64,000 bases of DNA from Nocardia carnea. GTDB taxonomy: Bacteria; Actinomycetota; Actinomycetes; Mycobacteriales; Mycobacteriaceae. Of the stretch, positions 20,782 through 30,557 are shown piece by piece (position 1 is the stretch's first letter; every line of letters starts with the position of its first letter). The notes under the pieces were generated by a model. That model was not told the DNA's origin and made no database searches. It saw nothing but the letters and a program-made list of their open reading frames with translations. Where the stretch lies: contig NZ_JARWOV010000108.1 of the NCBI RefSeq assembly GCF_029868855.1, forward strand, positions 1-64,000. The letters run 5' to 3'. A program made the position numbers and the translations under genes.

Positions 20782-21143
20782 ACGGGGCGATCGAGATCGT
20801 CCTGCTCGCCGTGACCGTGGGCTGCGTGCTGGCCAATGCCGCGGAGGTGGTCGCGAAGGCAGTGCGGGCGCAGTTCGTGATGCAGAACTCCACCGAGGTG
20901 GGTGTGGCACCGAAGTGGATTCCGTACCTGGCGGTGATCGAAGGCGCCGGAGTGGCCGGATTGGTGGCCGGGCTGTTCGGGCTGGAGTCCATCGGGCTGG
21001 CGGCCGCGGCCGGGCTGGTGCTGTTCTTCGTGGGGGCAGTCGCCGCGCACGTCCGGGCGCGGGTTTTCCACAACATCGCGTTTCCGGCGGGCTTCCTGGT
21101 ACTGGCGCTGGCCGCTACCGCTTTCTTCGCGTTGCCGGCGTAG
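20778..21143 (+). CDS. DoxX-like family membrane protein
   Basis: 121 residues with four hydrophobic segments: IEIVLLAVTVGCVLANA, YLAVIEGAGVAGLVAGLFGL, IGLAAAAGLVLFFVGAVAAH and FPAGFLVLALAATAFFAL. This is the layout of DoxX-like (PF13564) inner-membrane proteins, whose biochemical role is largely unknown. GTG 20778 overlaps the preceding small ORF. It is divergent from an ECF sigma factor, an arrangement common for this family (inference that it is the target). Confidence 0.8.
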   Translation: MNGAIEIVLLAVTVGCVLANAAEVVAKAVRAQFVMQNSTEVGVAPKWIPYLAVIEGAGVAGLVAGLFGLESIGLAAAAGLVLFFVGAVAAHVRARVFHNIAFPAGFLVLALAATAFFALPA

Positions 21144-21180
21144 CGGGCACCGTACCGCGCGGTCCAGGAACCGCCGGCGC

Positions 21181-21648
21181 TTACTGGACGGTCCGGCCCA
21201 GCACCGTACTCAGATGGGTGGCGAGCGTATCGCCGAGATCCGCCATTGCCGCGGTCTGCTCGGCGTCGAGTCCGTCGAACACCAGCCGGCGCACCACATC
21301 CATGTACCCGGGCGCGGCCTCCACGACCTTCTGGTGTCCCTCGTCGGTGAGCTCGGCCAGGACGCCGCGCCGCCCGGTGTTCGCGCTGCGCGTGGCCCAG
21401 CCCATCCGTTCGAGTTTGGAGACCACATGGGACAGCCTCGATAGCGATGAATTTGCTCGCTGCGCGAGCTCGCTCATCTGCAGTCTCCGGTCGGGTGCCT
21501 CCGAGAGCAGGGTCAGCACCCAGTACTCGAAATGAGTCACGCCGGACTCGCGTTGCAGGTCGGTATCCAGTGCCCCCGGCAAGCGGTTCAGTACCGCGAC
21601 CACTGCGCGCCAGGCCCGTCCCTCGACCGGGTTCAGCCACTCCGTCAC
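21181..21648 (-). CDS. MarR-family transcriptional regulator
   Basis: 155 residues: dimerisation helices at both ends, and a winged helix-turn-helix YWVLTLLSEAPDRRLQMSELAQ, then SSLSRLSHVVSKLERMG, with wing NTGRRGVLAELTDEG. I start at GTG 21648 (VTEWLNP) because GGCGG lies just upstream and the 13 additional codons from 21687 are unlike the family. Its target is unknown; it is convergent with the DoxX-like gene and has 146 bases of intergenic space at its 3'-5' upstream side before the peroxiredoxin stop. Confidence 0.85.
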   Translation of the reverse strand: MTEWLNPVEGRAWRAVVAVLNRLPGALDTDLQRESGVTHFEYWVLTLLSEAPDRRLQMSELAQRANSSLSRLSHVVSKLERMGWATRSANTGRRGVLAELTDEGHQKVVEAAPGYMDVVRRLVFDGLDAEQTAAMADLGDTLATHLSTVLGRTVQ

Positions 21649-21794
21649 TAATCCGCCTTCTCTCCGGCCCGGTGACGATTCCGGCAAGTGTCACCGGGCT
21701 ACCGGAGAAAAGTTTGCCACGACTTCGCTCGAACTTGTGTCAACTCGGAAACGAAGGTGAGGCCATTCACAGCAAATGCGCGGATCGGCAGCCG

Positions 21795-22259
21795 CTAAGC
21801 GCTTTTTCGCGTGCGTAGAAAATCCAGTGCGCGGTCGGCGTGTACATTCGCGCGCAGTTCGCTGCTGATCTCGGTGAGAACAGTGCGGTCGGTGTCGATG
21901 ACGAAGGTATGCCGTTTCACCGGCATGAGCTTGCCCAGTAGTCCGCGTTTCACCCCGTAGCTCTGCGCGACCGATCCGTCGGTGTCCGACAGCAGCGGGT
22001 ATTCCAGCCGCTGTGCCCCCGCGAACCCCGCCTGGACATCGACGGCATCGGCGCTGATCCCCGCGCAACTCGCGCCGAGCGCAGCGAACTCCGCGGTGAG
22101 ATCGCGGAAATGGCAGGCCTCGGCCGTGCATACCGGCGTATTCGCGGCGGGATAGAAGAACAGCACCAGTGGCCCGCCGGCCAGGAGCGAATCGAGGGAG
22201 TGGAGGGCGCCGGTCTGATCCGGGAGTTCGAATACCGGGGCGAGCTGGCCGATCTGCAT
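21795..22259 (-). CDS. bcp: peroxiredoxin (Bcp/PrxQ type)
   Basis: Thiol peroxidase of 154 residues. The peroxidatic cysteine is in [12 protein letters not shown] (about residue 44) with a second cysteine five residues later, the PrxQ-type resolving position. FFYPA and the GVKRGLLG strand are also typical. It reduces peroxides using thioredoxin-like donors. Divergent to trpE with a gap of under 80 bases, exactly as bcpB and trpE are in M. tuberculosis. Confidence 0.92.
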   Translation of the reverse strand: MQIGQLAPVFELPDQTGALHSLDSLLAGGPLVLFFYPAANTPVCTAEACHFRDLTAEFAALGASCAGISADAVDVQAGFAGAQRLEYPLLSDTDGSVAQSYGVKRGLLGKLMPVKRHTFVIDTDRTVLTEISSELRANVHADRALDFLRTRKSA

Positions 22260-22337
22260 ACCCGGACCCTACCGTCGGCGGCGGGTCCCACGGGGTGCGT
22301 CGAGCACGCCGGACGCGCGGCTGGAATGATGGTTCGA

Positions 22338-23918
22338 ATGCACGGCGCGACTACTCCCGCGACTACCTCCCGCGAACGATTCCACGAACTCGCCGCCGAA
22401 CACCGGGTCGTCCCGGTGACCCGGAAGGTGCTGGCCGATTCGGAGACCCCGCTGTCGGCGTACCGCAAACTGGGCGGCGACCGGGCGGGCACATTCCTGT
22501 TCGAATCCGCGGAGAACGGCCGTTCCTGGTCGCGCTGGTCGTTCATCGGCGCGGGCAGCCCCTCGGCGCTCACCTCGGTCGACGGCGCCGCCACCTGGCT
22601 CGGCACCACCCCCGCCGGCGCTCCCTCCGGTGGTGACCCACTCGACGCCCTGCGCGAAACCCTCGAACTTTTGCGCACCGAACGGCTGCCCGGTCTGCCG
22701 CCGCTGACGGGCGGAATGGTCGGGTACCTCGGTTACGACGCGGTGCGCCGCATGGAGCGACTGCCCGAATACGCCGACGACGATCTGCACCTGCCGGAAA
22801 TAGTGCTGCTGCTGGCCACCGATCTGGCGGCGTTCGACCACCACGAGGGCGCGATCACCTTGATCGCCAATGCCGTCAACTGGAACGGTACGGCCGAGAA
22901 CGCCGACGCCGCCTACGACGACGCCGTCGCCCGGCTCGACCGGATGACCGCCGCGCTGGCCGCACCCGCGATCTCCACGGTTTCCGTTTTCGACCAGCCC
23001 GAACCGGACTACCGGCGCGCCCGCACGCCGGACGAATTCGGCGCCGGGGTCCGCCGGCTGGTCTCGGAGATCGAGGCCGGGGAGGCATTCCAGGTGGTGT
23101 TGTCGCAGCGGTTCGAAATGGACTACGGCGGCACCCCCATCGACCTCTACCGGATGCTGCGCGCGGCCAATCCGAGCCCGTACATGTTCCTGTTGCACAT
23201 CCCGGACGGCGACGGAAACACCGCGTTCTCGATCGTCGGGTCCAGCCCGGAAGCGCTGGTGGCGGTGCAGGACGGGGTCGCGACCACGCATCCGATCGCG
23301 GGCACCCGCTGGCGGGGTGCCACCGAGGAAGACGATCTGCTGCTCGAGAAAGGCCTGCTGGCCGACGAGAAGGAGAACGCCGAACACCTCATGCTCGTCG
23401 ATCTCGGCCGCAACGATCTGGGCCGGGTCTGCGTGCCCGGCACGGTGCGGGTCACCGAGTACCGGCACGTCGAGCGCTACAGCCATGTGATGCATCTCGT
23501 TTCCACCGTGACCGGCCGGCTGGCCCCGGGCAAGATCGCGCTCGACGCGGTGCGGGCCTGTTTCCCGGCGGGCACCCTGTCCGGCGCCCCCAAGGTCCGG
23601 GCCATGCAGTTGATCGAGGAACTCGAACCCACCCGGCGCGGCGTGTACGGCGGTGTGGTCGGGTACCTCGACTTCGCCGGTGACGCCGATACCGCGATCG
23701 CCATCCGCACCGCCCTGCTCAAGGACGGCGTCGCCTACGTCCAGGCCGGCGCGGGTGTGGTGGCCGATTCCGAGGCCGAATACGAGGACACCGAATCCCG
23801 GAACAAGGCCATGGCGGTGCTGCGTGCGGTCGCCGCGGCCGAAACGGTGCGCGCTTTCGGCGACGAGGAGGCCGCCGACCGGGAATCGGTATCCGTGGCG
23901 TCCGGAGGGGGCGTATGA
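22338..23918 (+). CDS. trpE: anthranilate synthase component I
   Basis: 526-residue chorismate-using subunit making anthranilate with ammonia from TrpG, which is not in this window. N-terminal [19 protein letters not shown] and [14 protein letters not shown] hold the tryptophan feedback site; the catalytic core has [20 protein letters not shown] and [16 protein letters not shown] 22338 aligns with the mycobacterial start; ATGs at 22326 and 22329 are alternatives. No leader peptide or attenuator fits in the short gap to bcp. The stop overlaps the next gene by ATGA. Confidence 0.95.
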   Translation: MHGATTPATTSRERFHELAAEHRVVPVTRKVLADSETPLSAYRKLGGDRAGTFLFESAENGRSWSRWSFIGAGSPSALTSVDGAATWLGTTPAGAPSGGDPLDALRETLELLRTERLPGLPPLTGGMVGYLGYDAVRRMERLPEYADDDLHLPEIVLLLATDLAAFDHHEGAITLIANAVNWNGTAENADAAYDDAVARLDRMTAALAAPAISTVSVFDQPEPDYRRARTPDEFGAGVRRLVSEIEAGEAFQVVLSQRFEMDYGGTPIDLYRMLRAANPSPYMFLLHIPDGDGNTAFSIVGSSPEALVAVQDGVATTHPIAGTRWRGATEEDDLLLEKGLLADEKENAEHLMLVDLGRNDLGRVCVPGTVRVTEYRHVERYSHVMHLVSTVTGRLAPGKIALDAVRACFPAGTLSGAPKVRAMQLIEELEPTRRGVYGGVVGYLDFAGDADTAIAIRTALLKDGVAYVQAGAGVVADSEAEYEDTESRNKAMAVLRAVAAAETVRAFGDEEAADRESVSVASGGGV

Positions 23919-25180
23919 CGGCAGACGATGCCGCCGCCCGGCGCACACCGGCCGGAACTCCGGCGGGCACGGCCGCATCCCGTGGGTCCATCCCGGCGAT
24001 CGGCGGGCCGGCCGACAACAGTGCGCAGATTGCTGCGTCGTCGGGCAGTGCGACAGGGCCGGTAGGAGAGCAGGACGGTATCGGCGAAGTTCGGCCGACC
24101 GAGCCGAAGAGGTCCACAACGAACACCGCCGATCCGGATACGACCGATCCCGCTCCCGGAGCGGTCGACGGCGCCGCGGCTCCGGCGCAGCCGGTCGCAG
24201 GGGCAGCCACCTCTGAGGCGGCCGACGGGGGCACTGGTCCGGCCGCCACCGATATGGGCGAACCCGAGGCGGTGGCCGACGCCCCGGATGCCGCGCAGCG
24301 GGCTACCGGATCCCACGGTGAATCTCCGGCTGGACGTCCCCGGCCGATCGACTGGGGCGACGAGGAGATCACACCGCCCGCCGCGACGGCCGCCGCGGCG
24401 GGTAGGCGGCACCCGATCGCCGCGCTGGTGCTACTCGCCGTCGGCGCTGCGGCGCTCTGGGGTTCGTCGCGCCTCACCTGGGTGACGGTGACCTCCGCGG
24501 ACGGTTTGACCGAGCCGCGGACGGACGAGCTGAACGGCGGGATCTGGTTCGGCGCGCTGACGCCGTTGGCCCTCGTTCTGCTGGCCGCCATCGCGGCTGT
24601 GCTCGCGACACGGGGCTGGCTGCGCCGATCGGTCGGTGTGGTGGTCGCGCTGATCGCCGCTGTGACCGCGGTACCGGCGCTGGCTCTGCTCACCGGGTCC
24701 GGCGCCACCGAACAGCGAGCCGCCGATCTGGCCGGGCTTCCGGGCCGGGCGCAGGTGCAGGAGCTGGTGACCTCGCCCGGCCCGGCCGTGCTCACGCTGT
24801 GCGGTGCACTGGCCGCGTTCGGCGCGGGGCTGTTACTGGCCCGGATGCCGGCCGATACGAAGCAACTGTCCGGGAAATACGACAACCCGGCCACGCGGAA
24901 GGCCGCCGCCACCGAAGCCGTGCAGCAGCGTGCGTCCGGCGATGTGCTCCCGGAACGGGTGCTGTGGGATGCGCTGGATGCCGGTGCCGACCCGACCGAG
25001 TCCGCCGCCACGGCCGACCCGACCGAGCCGGGCGGCACGGACGAGCTGCCCGAGCGGGCAGCCGCCACGGGCTCGGCGAACGAATCGGCCGAAGCCACAT
25101 CCGCCGACCGGGCCGGCGGAACCGACGGGAACCCCACCACAGACCGCCCGGATGCCCGACGACCGCACGACACCCCTTAG
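23915..25180 (+). CDS. Trp biosynthesis-associated membrane protein (TIGR02234-type)
   Basis: 421 residues, much longer than the usual ~200. The first ~165 residues are a Thr/Ala/Gly/Pro-rich disordered region. The membrane core has four helices: [60 protein letters not shown] and [20 protein letters not shown], with the family's WVTVTSADG and [12 protein letters not shown] landmarks. An acidic disordered tail follows. Function unknown; conserved between trpE and trpC in actinobacteria. Coupled to trpE by a four-base overlap. Confidence 0.85.
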   Translation: MTADDAAARRTPAGTPAGTAASRGSIPAIGGPADNSAQIAASSGSATGPVGEQDGIGEVRPTEPKRSTTNTADPDTTDPAPGAVDGAAAPAQPVAGAATSEAADGGTGPAATDMGEPEAVADAPDAAQRATGSHGESPAGRPRPIDWGDEEITPPAATAAAAGRRHPIAALVLLAVGAAALWGSSRLTWVTVTSADGLTEPRTDELNGGIWFGALTPLALVLLAAIAAVLATRGWLRRSVGVVVALIAAVTAVPALALLTGSGATEQRAADLAGLPGRAQVQELVTSPGPAVLTLCGALAAFGAGLLLARMPADTKQLSGKYDNPATRKAAATEAVQQRASGDVLPERVLWDALDAGADPTESAATADPTEPGGTDELPERAAATGSANESAEATSADRAGGTDGNPTTDRPDARRPHDTP

Positions 25181-25326
25181 CAGGCCGGTCGCGGCAGGGT
25201 GACCCGCCCCCGGCGTCAGGGTGCCGCAGCCTGCCATTTACTCTTGTTCAGCATCGGTGAGACAGCGCCTGGGGGAATCCTGCAGGCAAGTAATTTGCGT
25301 GTCTCCCCAGAAAGGATTCGAGCCAG

Positions 25327-26145
25327 ATGACGGTACTCGACTCGATTCTCGACGGGGTCCGCTCGGATGTAGCCGCTCGGGAGGCGGTGCTCGACTTCCC
25401 CGCGGTGAAGGCAGCGGCCGCCGCCGCGACCCCGCCGCTCGATGCGAAGGCGGCCCTTCTCGAAGACGGTATCGGCGTGATCGCCGAGGTCAAGCGGGCC
25501 AGTCCGTCCAAAGGTGCGCTCGCCGATATCGGTGACCCGGCCAGCCTGGCCAAGGCCTACGAGGACGGTGGCGCCCGGATCATCAGTGTGCTCACCGAGG
25601 GCCGGCGTTTCCACGGTTCGCTGGACGATCTGGACGCGGTCCGCGCCACCGTCGATATTCCGGTGCTGCGCAAGGATTTCGTCGTCGGCCCGTACCAGAT
25701 CCACGAGGCGCGGGCGCACGGCGCCGATGTGATCCTGCTGATCGTCGCCGCCCTGGAACAGGACACGCTGGCTTCGCTCATCGATCGCACCGAATCGCTC
25801 GGGATGACCGCGCTCGTCGAGGTGCATACCGAGGAGGAGGCCGACCGGGCCCTCACTGCCGGTGCGAGCGTGATCGGCGTGAACGCGCGCAACCTGAAAA
25901 CTCTCGAGGTCGATCGGGACTGCTTCGCCCGGATCGCGCCGGGGCTACCCACGGAGGTCGTGCGGATCGCCGAATCCGGGGTTCGCGGCACCGCCGATCT
26001 GCTCGCCTATGCGGGTGCCGGCGCGGACGCGGTTCTCGTCGGCGAGGGTCTGGTCACCAGTGGCGACCCCCGGGCGGCGGTTTCGGAGCTGGTCACCGCG
26101 GGCACCCATCCCTCCTGCCCCAAACCGGCCCGGCGGGGGCGCTGA
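25327..26145 (+). CDS. trpC: indole-3-glycerol-phosphate synthase
   Basis: TIM-barrel enzyme of 272 residues closing CdRP to indole-3-glycerol phosphate with loss of CO2. Glu54 and Lys56 are in [12 protein letters not shown], the catalytic lysine in PVLRKDFV (about 117), then GVNARNL and [15 protein letters not shown] precedes the ATG. The 146-base gap after the membrane protein may hold an internal promoter (TACTCT at 25239-25244), so trpC-B-A may also be transcribed separately. The C-terminal PKPARRGR is slightly extended. Confidence 0.95.
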   Translation: MTVLDSILDGVRSDVAAREAVLDFPAVKAAAAAATPPLDAKAALLEDGIGVIAEVKRASPSKGALADIGDPASLAKAYEDGGARIISVLTEGRRFHGSLDDLDAVRATVDIPVLRKDFVVGPYQIHEARAHGADVILLIVAALEQDTLASLIDRTESLGMTALVEVHTEEEADRALTAGASVIGVNARNLKTLEVDRDCFARIAPGLPTEVVRIAESGVRGTADLLAYAGAGADAVLVGEGLVTSGDPRAAVSELVTAGTHPSCPKPARRGR

Positions 26146-27434
26146 TGGCGGCGTCCGGATCGTCCACCGACCATGCGCTGCCCGCCGCGAGCCGCGGGGT
26201 GGCACAGCGTAGCGAACACGAACCCGACGAGGGCGGCCATTTCGGCGTCTACGGCGGCCGGCATGTGCCCGAGGCGTTGATGGCGGTGATCGAGGAGGTC
26301 ACGGCCGAATACGACAAGGTCCGGCTGGATCCCGATTTCCTCGCCGAACTCGATCGGCTGCAGCGCGACTACACCGGTCGCCCCTCGCCGGTCTTCGAAT
26401 GCACCGGACTGGCCGAACACGCCGGTGGCGCGCGGATCCTGCTGAAACGTGAGGATCTGAACCACACCGGCTCCCACAAGATCAACAATGTGCTGGGGCA
26501 GGCGCTGCTGGCCAAGCGGATGGGCAAGACCCGGATCATCGCCGAAACCGGCGCCGGGCAGCACGGGGTCGCCACGGCCACCGCCTGCGCCCTGCTCGGG
26601 CTGCGCTGCATCGTCTACATGGGTGCGGTCGATACCGCCCGGCAGGCCCTGAACGTGGCCCGGATGCGGCTGCTCGGAGCCGAGGTCGTCTCGGTGACGC
26701 TGGGGTCGCAAACCCTCAAGGACGCGATCAACGAGGCCCTGCGCGACTGGGTCACCAACGCCGACGACACCTACTACTGTTTCGGCACCGCCGCCGGACC
26801 CCATCCGTTCCCGATGATGGTCCGCGATTTCCAGCGCGTCGTCGGAATGGAGGCCCGCGCCCAGGTCCAGAGCCTGACCGGCCGGCTGCCCGACGCCGTC
26901 GCCGCCTGTGTGGGCGGCGGGTCCAACGCGATCGGTATCTTCCACGCCTTCATCGACGACCCCGGTGTCCGCCTCGTCGGCTACGAAGCCGCCGGTGACG
27001 GTGTGGAAACCGGCCGCCACGCGGCAACCTTCGCCGGTGGTTCGCCCGGCGCGTTCCAAGGCGCCTACTCGTACCTGCTGCAGGACGAGGACGGCCAGAC
27101 CATCGAATCGCATTCCATCTCGGCCGGCCTGGACTATCCGGGCGTGGGTCCCGAGCACGCGTTCCTGAAGGATATCGGCCGGGCCGAGTATCTACCGGTC
27201 ACCGATACCGCCGCGATGGACGCACTGCTGCTGCTCAGCCGCACCGAAGGCATCATCCCGGCCATCGAATCCGCGCATGCGGTCGCCGGGGCGCTCGAAC
27301 TGGGCCGCGAACTCGGCGAGGGCGCCGTCATCCTGGTGAACCTGTCCGGGCGTGGCGACAAGGATATGGATACCGCCGCCCGCTGGTTCGGGCTCTTCGA
27401 CGATCCGGACACCGGCAAGGAGAACGGTCAGTGA
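26145..27434 (+). CDS. trpB: tryptophan synthase beta chain
   Basis: PLP enzyme of 429 residues joining indole and serine. The PLP lysine is Lys112 in [23 protein letters not shown], the GGGSNAIG phosphate cradle and GRGDKDMDT are intact. An N-terminal stretch of about 30 residues precedes the conserved [11 protein letters not shown]. Its ATG overlaps the trpC stop as TGATG, and its stop overlaps trpA as GTGA, so the three enzymes are coupled. Confidence 0.96.
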   Translation: MAASGSSTDHALPAASRGVAQRSEHEPDEGGHFGVYGGRHVPEALMAVIEEVTAEYDKVRLDPDFLAELDRLQRDYTGRPSPVFECTGLAEHAGGARILLKREDLNHTGSHKINNVLGQALLAKRMGKTRIIAETGAGQHGVATATACALLGLRCIVYMGAVDTARQALNVARMRLLGAEVVSVTLGSQTLKDAINEALRDWVTNADDTYYCFGTAAGPHPFPMMVRDFQRVVGMEARAQVQSLTGRLPDAVAACVGGGSNAIGIFHAFIDDPGVRLVGYEAAGDGVETGRHAATFAGGSPGAFQGAYSYLLQDEDGQTIESHSISAGLDYPGVGPEHAFLKDIGRAEYLPVTDTAAMDALLLLSRTEGIIPAIESAHAVAGALELGRELGEGAVILVNLSGRGDKDMDTAARWFGLFDDPDTGKENGQ

Positions 27435-28231
27435 GTTCCGAATCCCGGCTCGGCGCCACTTTCGCCGCCTGCCGGACCGATAACCGGGCCGCGCTCATCG
27501 GATACCTGCCGGCCGGCTACCCGGATCTCGAGGGTTCGCGCAAAGTCGTGCGGGCGATGGTCGAATCCGGTTGCGATATCGTCGAAGTCGGCGTTGCCTA
27601 TTCCGATCCGGTGATGGACGGCCCCACCATCCAGGCCGCCGCCGACCAGGCGCTGCGCGGCGGGGTCCGGGTCCGTGATGTGTTCTCCGTGGTGGAAGCG
27701 GTGACCGACGCGGGTGCCGAAGCGGTGGTGATGAGCTACTGGAATCCGGTGCTCAAATACGGTGTCGACCGCTTCGCCCGCGATCTCGCCGCCGCCGGTG
27801 GCGCCGGCATCATCACCCCCAACCTCATTCCCGAGGAAGCCGGCGACTGGTTCAGCGCCTCCGCCGCGCACCACCTCGACCGGATCTTTCTGGTGGCGCC
27901 GTCGTCCACCGAGGAACGCCTCGCGGCCACTCTCGACGCCAGTTCGGGTTTCGTCTACGCCGCCTCGACCATGGGCGTCACCGGCGCCCGGGACGCGGTC
28001 TCGACCATGGCCCCCGCGCTGTGCGCCCGGATCCGCGAGCACAGTGATATCCCCATCGGCGTGGGCCTGGGGGTCCGCTCCGGGGCGCAGGCGGCCGAGA
28101 TCGCGGCCTACGCCGACGGCGTGATCGTCGGCTCGGCGCTGGTCACCGCCGCGGCGCAGGGGCTGGACGCGGTGCGGGCGCTGACCACGGAATTGGCCGG
28201 CGGCGTTCGGTCCGCCACCGTCACTTCCTGA
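27431..28231 (+). CDS. trpA: tryptophan synthase alpha chain
   Basis: 266-residue TIM barrel cleaving indole-3-glycerol phosphate and passing indole to TrpB. The catalytic pair Glu52 and Asp63 lies in [15 protein letters not shown] with the standard spacing; [11 protein letters not shown] and the VGLGVRSG phosphate loop are present. GTG start overlaps the trpB stop. Confidence 0.95.
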   Translation: MSSESRLGATFAACRTDNRAALIGYLPAGYPDLEGSRKVVRAMVESGCDIVEVGVAYSDPVMDGPTIQAAADQALRGGVRVRDVFSVVEAVTDAGAEAVVMSYWNPVLKYGVDRFARDLAAAGGAGIITPNLIPEEAGDWFSASAAHHLDRIFLVAPSSTEERLAATLDASSGFVYAASTMGVTGARDAVSTMAPALCARIREHSDIPIGVGLGVRSGAQAAEIAAYADGVIVGSALVTAAAQGLDAVRALTTELAGGVRSATVTS

Positions 28232-28327
28232 GACCGGCCGCCGACGCGGCCACCGTGCACGACACGGCGGTGCGTAAACCGGCGGGGTATGGGTGCGGGC
28301 GGGTGCCGAACACGCGAGGGGCCGGAC

Positions 28328-28355
28328 TTGCCAATGTGGCCTCCTGGACTACGGT
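28328..28355 (+). promoter_or_regulatory. promoter of lgt, leaderless
   Basis: TTGCCA (28328-28333), 16 bases, then TACGGT (28350-28355). The GTG start follows six bases later, so the mRNA is predicted to begin at the start codon. No ribosome site is present. Confidence 0.65.
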
Positions 28356-28361
28356 TGCCCC

Positions 28362-29705
28362 GTGACCGTTCTCGCCGTACCGGAAACCACCTCGACCGCC
28401 GTATCGCCCGCCGCCGAGCTGCTGGCCTATCTGCCCAGCCCGCCGCAGGGTGTCTGGGATATCGGGCCGTTCCCGCTCCGCGCGTACGCGGTCTGCATCA
28501 TCGTCGGCATCATCGTCGCCATCTGGTGGGGCGAGAAACGCTGGCAGGCCCGCGGTGGTGAGGCGGGCGCAATCCTGGACGTCGCCGTTTTCGCGGTACC
28601 GTTCGGCCTGATCGGCGGCCGGCTCTATCACGTCGCCACCGACTGGCAGAAGTACTTCGGCGCCGACGGCAACCCGATGGATGCCCTGAAGATCTATCAG
28701 GGCGGCCTCGGAATCTGGGGTGCGGTATTCCTCGGCGGAATCGGCGCCTGGATCGCCTGCCGCATCTACAAGATCCCGCTGCCGGCGCTCGGTGACGCGA
28801 TCGCGCCCCCGATCCTGCTCGCCCAGGCCATCGGCCGGCTCGGCAACTATTTCAACCAGGAACTCTACGGCCGCGAAACCGATCTGCCGTGGGGCCTGGA
28901 GATCTATCTCCGATTCGACGACGCCGGCCGGCTCGACATGATGAACGGCGTTTCCTCGGGCGAGGTCCAATCCGTCGTACACCCGACATTCCTCTACGAG
29001 CTGGTGTGGAATGTCGCGGTGGTGCTCGCGCTGGTCTACATCGACCGGCGTTTCCGGATCGGGCACGGTCGGCTGTTCGCCCTGTACGTCGCCGGATACT
29101 GCTTCGGGCGGTTCTTCGTCGAACTCATGCGTGACGACGAGGCCACGCAGATCGCGGGCATCCGGATCAACTCCTTCACCTCCGGCCTGGTCTTCCTGGC
29201 CGCGATCGCGTACTTCCTGTTCGCCACCAAGGGCCGGGAAACCCCCGACCAACTCCGCCCCGGATGGGGGCCGCGCCCGTGGCCCTGGCAGTTCGGCGAA
29301 TTGCGCGCCGCGGGTGCGGCAACCGATACCGGTGCCGGTGCGAAGGATTCCACCGAACGCGAATCCGATGCCGCCGGCGAGTCCGGTGCCGCCGATCCGC
29401 TTGCGAAATCGGAGTCGAAGGTGGGCGAGTCCGACGCCACCGATCCGCTTGCGAAGCCGGCGAAGTCCGAGAAGGGCGGCGAGTCCGCGGAATCGGACGG
29501 TGCCGCCGCCGACAGTGATCCGGAGGATTCCTCCGCCGCGTCCGATCCAGAAAATGCCGAGGGCTCTCCGCACGAATCCGTGAGCGCGGAAACCGATTCG
29601 GCGCGGGAACCGGCATCCACGGCCGCGACGGCCTCGGGGAGCACGGGGGAGACGGCCGGTAAGGGTCCGGCGTCCGCCGAAAGCACTACTCCCCGCGCGG
29701 AATAG
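28362..29705 (+). CDS. lgt: prolipoprotein diacylglyceryl transferase with acidic tail
   Basis: Inner-membrane enzyme transferring diacylglycerol from phosphatidylglycerol to the lipobox cysteine of prolipoproteins, such as the two substrate-binding lipoproteins in this window. The membrane core has VFAVPFGLIGGRLYHV, YQGGLGIWG, the Lgt signature AIGRLGNYFNQELYGR and HPTFLYE. 447 residues; after the last helix (about 292) there is a Ser/Ala/Glu/Asp-rich tail of about 130 residues with a repeated DPLAK unit, seen also in long mycobacterial Lgt proteins. GTG 28362 is fixed by the leaderless promoter. Confidence 0.94.
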   Translation: MTVLAVPETTSTAVSPAAELLAYLPSPPQGVWDIGPFPLRAYAVCIIVGIIVAIWWGEKRWQARGGEAGAILDVAVFAVPFGLIGGRLYHVATDWQKYFGADGNPMDALKIYQGGLGIWGAVFLGGIGAWIACRIYKIPLPALGDAIAPPILLAQAIGRLGNYFNQELYGRETDLPWGLEIYLRFDDAGRLDMMNGVSSGEVQSVVHPTFLYELVWNVAVVLALVYIDRRFRIGHGRLFALYVAGYCFGRFFVELMRDDEATQIAGIRINSFTSGLVFLAAIAYFLFATKGRETPDQLRPGWGPRPWPWQFGELRAAGAATDTGAGAKDSTERESDAAGESGAADPLAKSESKVGESDATDPLAKPAKSEKGGESAESDGAAADSDPEDSSAASDPENAEGSPHESVSAETDSAREPASTAATASGSTGETAGKGPASAESTTPRAE

Positions 29706-29807
29706 GACGCCGTTCGGCGCCGCACGCGGCGGTCTGGCACCATCGCCGGGCAGGCAACGCCAGAAATCGGTTGTCCTCACTGCCGGGGGCACCACGAAGG
29801 AGGAGCA

Positions 29808-30344
29808 GTGACCGATCCGTACCAGCAGGGCGGACCGCAGTACGGCCCGCCGGGCACCGGCCCGGATCTGGGTAAATCGCCGGGGTATCCGTCGCAGCCG
29901 CAGGCGCAGCCCTATCCGTCCCAGCCGTACGCCTCGCAGCCGCAACCGTATCCGGGTCAGCCGGACCCGCAGTACGGGGCCGCGCCGGGCTACGGGCAGC
30001 CGGATCCCTACGGGCAGCCGGGCGGCGCGTACGGGCAGCCGGGTCCTGCCTACGGCGCGCCCATGGGCTACAACCCGATGGACCCGGAGGCCCCATACGG
30101 CCGGGACATGTACGGGGTGCCGCTGTCGGACAAACAGAAGATGGTGGCCGGCCTGCTGCAGATCTTCTTCGGCTATCTCGGGATCGGCCGGTTCTACCTC
30201 GGTGACACCGGGATGGGTATCGGCCAGATCGCGGCCAGCATTTTCACCTGCGGTATCGCCGGGTCGATCTGGGGTCTCATCGACGGCATCATGATTCTCA
30301 CCGGCAAGGTGACCGATACCCACGGTCGTCCGCTGCGGGACTGA
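29808..30344 (+). CDS. TM2-domain protein with Pro/Gln/Tyr-rich N-terminus
   Basis: 178 residues. The first ~95 residues are low-complexity repeats of PYPSQP and YGQPG type. The C-terminal TM2 domain has a DKQKMVAGLLQIFFGYLGIGRFYLGD helix, then a glycine-rich turn and a second helix IAGSIWGLIDGIMIL. Such proteins sit in the membrane, function unknown. AAGGAGGAG just before GTG 29808 is an excellent ribosome site. Located between lgt and pyk as a probable single gene. Confidence 0.88.
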   Translation: MTDPYQQGGPQYGPPGTGPDLGKSPGYPSQPQAQPYPSQPYASQPQPYPGQPDPQYGAAPGYGQPDPYGQPGGAYGQPGPAYGAPMGYNPMDPEAPYGRDMYGVPLSDKQKMVAGLLQIFFGYLGIGRFYLGDTGMGIGQIAASIFTCGIAGSIWGLIDGIMILTGKVTDTHGRPLRD

Positions 30345-30545
30345 AGGCGCACGGCGCCGGTGATGCGGGTCCACTCCGGTGGGCCCGCATTCGTGCGTTC
30401 GGGGGTAATTCGTAGTGGCGGGGTAACAGTCGCGTAAAGCCTCCGGTTCATCATGAGGCGGGCGGCGTTGGGCCGCCGTTCACCCAGAGTTCGGCGCACC
30501 CGCCGTCGCCCGCGGGCCGGGCGGGACGCCGTATCCCGGCAGGAT

Positions 30546-30551
30546 TAGGCT
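30546..30551 (+). promoter_or_regulatory. -10 box of pyk, leaderless
   Basis: TAGGCT with six bases before GTG 30558 and nine before ATG 30561. The spacing implies transcription starts at the GTG, so translation probably does too. No clear -35. Confidence 0.55.
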
Positions 30552-30557
30552 CGACAC

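Noticed and set aside
22260-22337. Trp leader peptide or attenuator before trpE
   Set aside because: The gap is under 80 bases, with no Trp codon run and no terminator hairpin.
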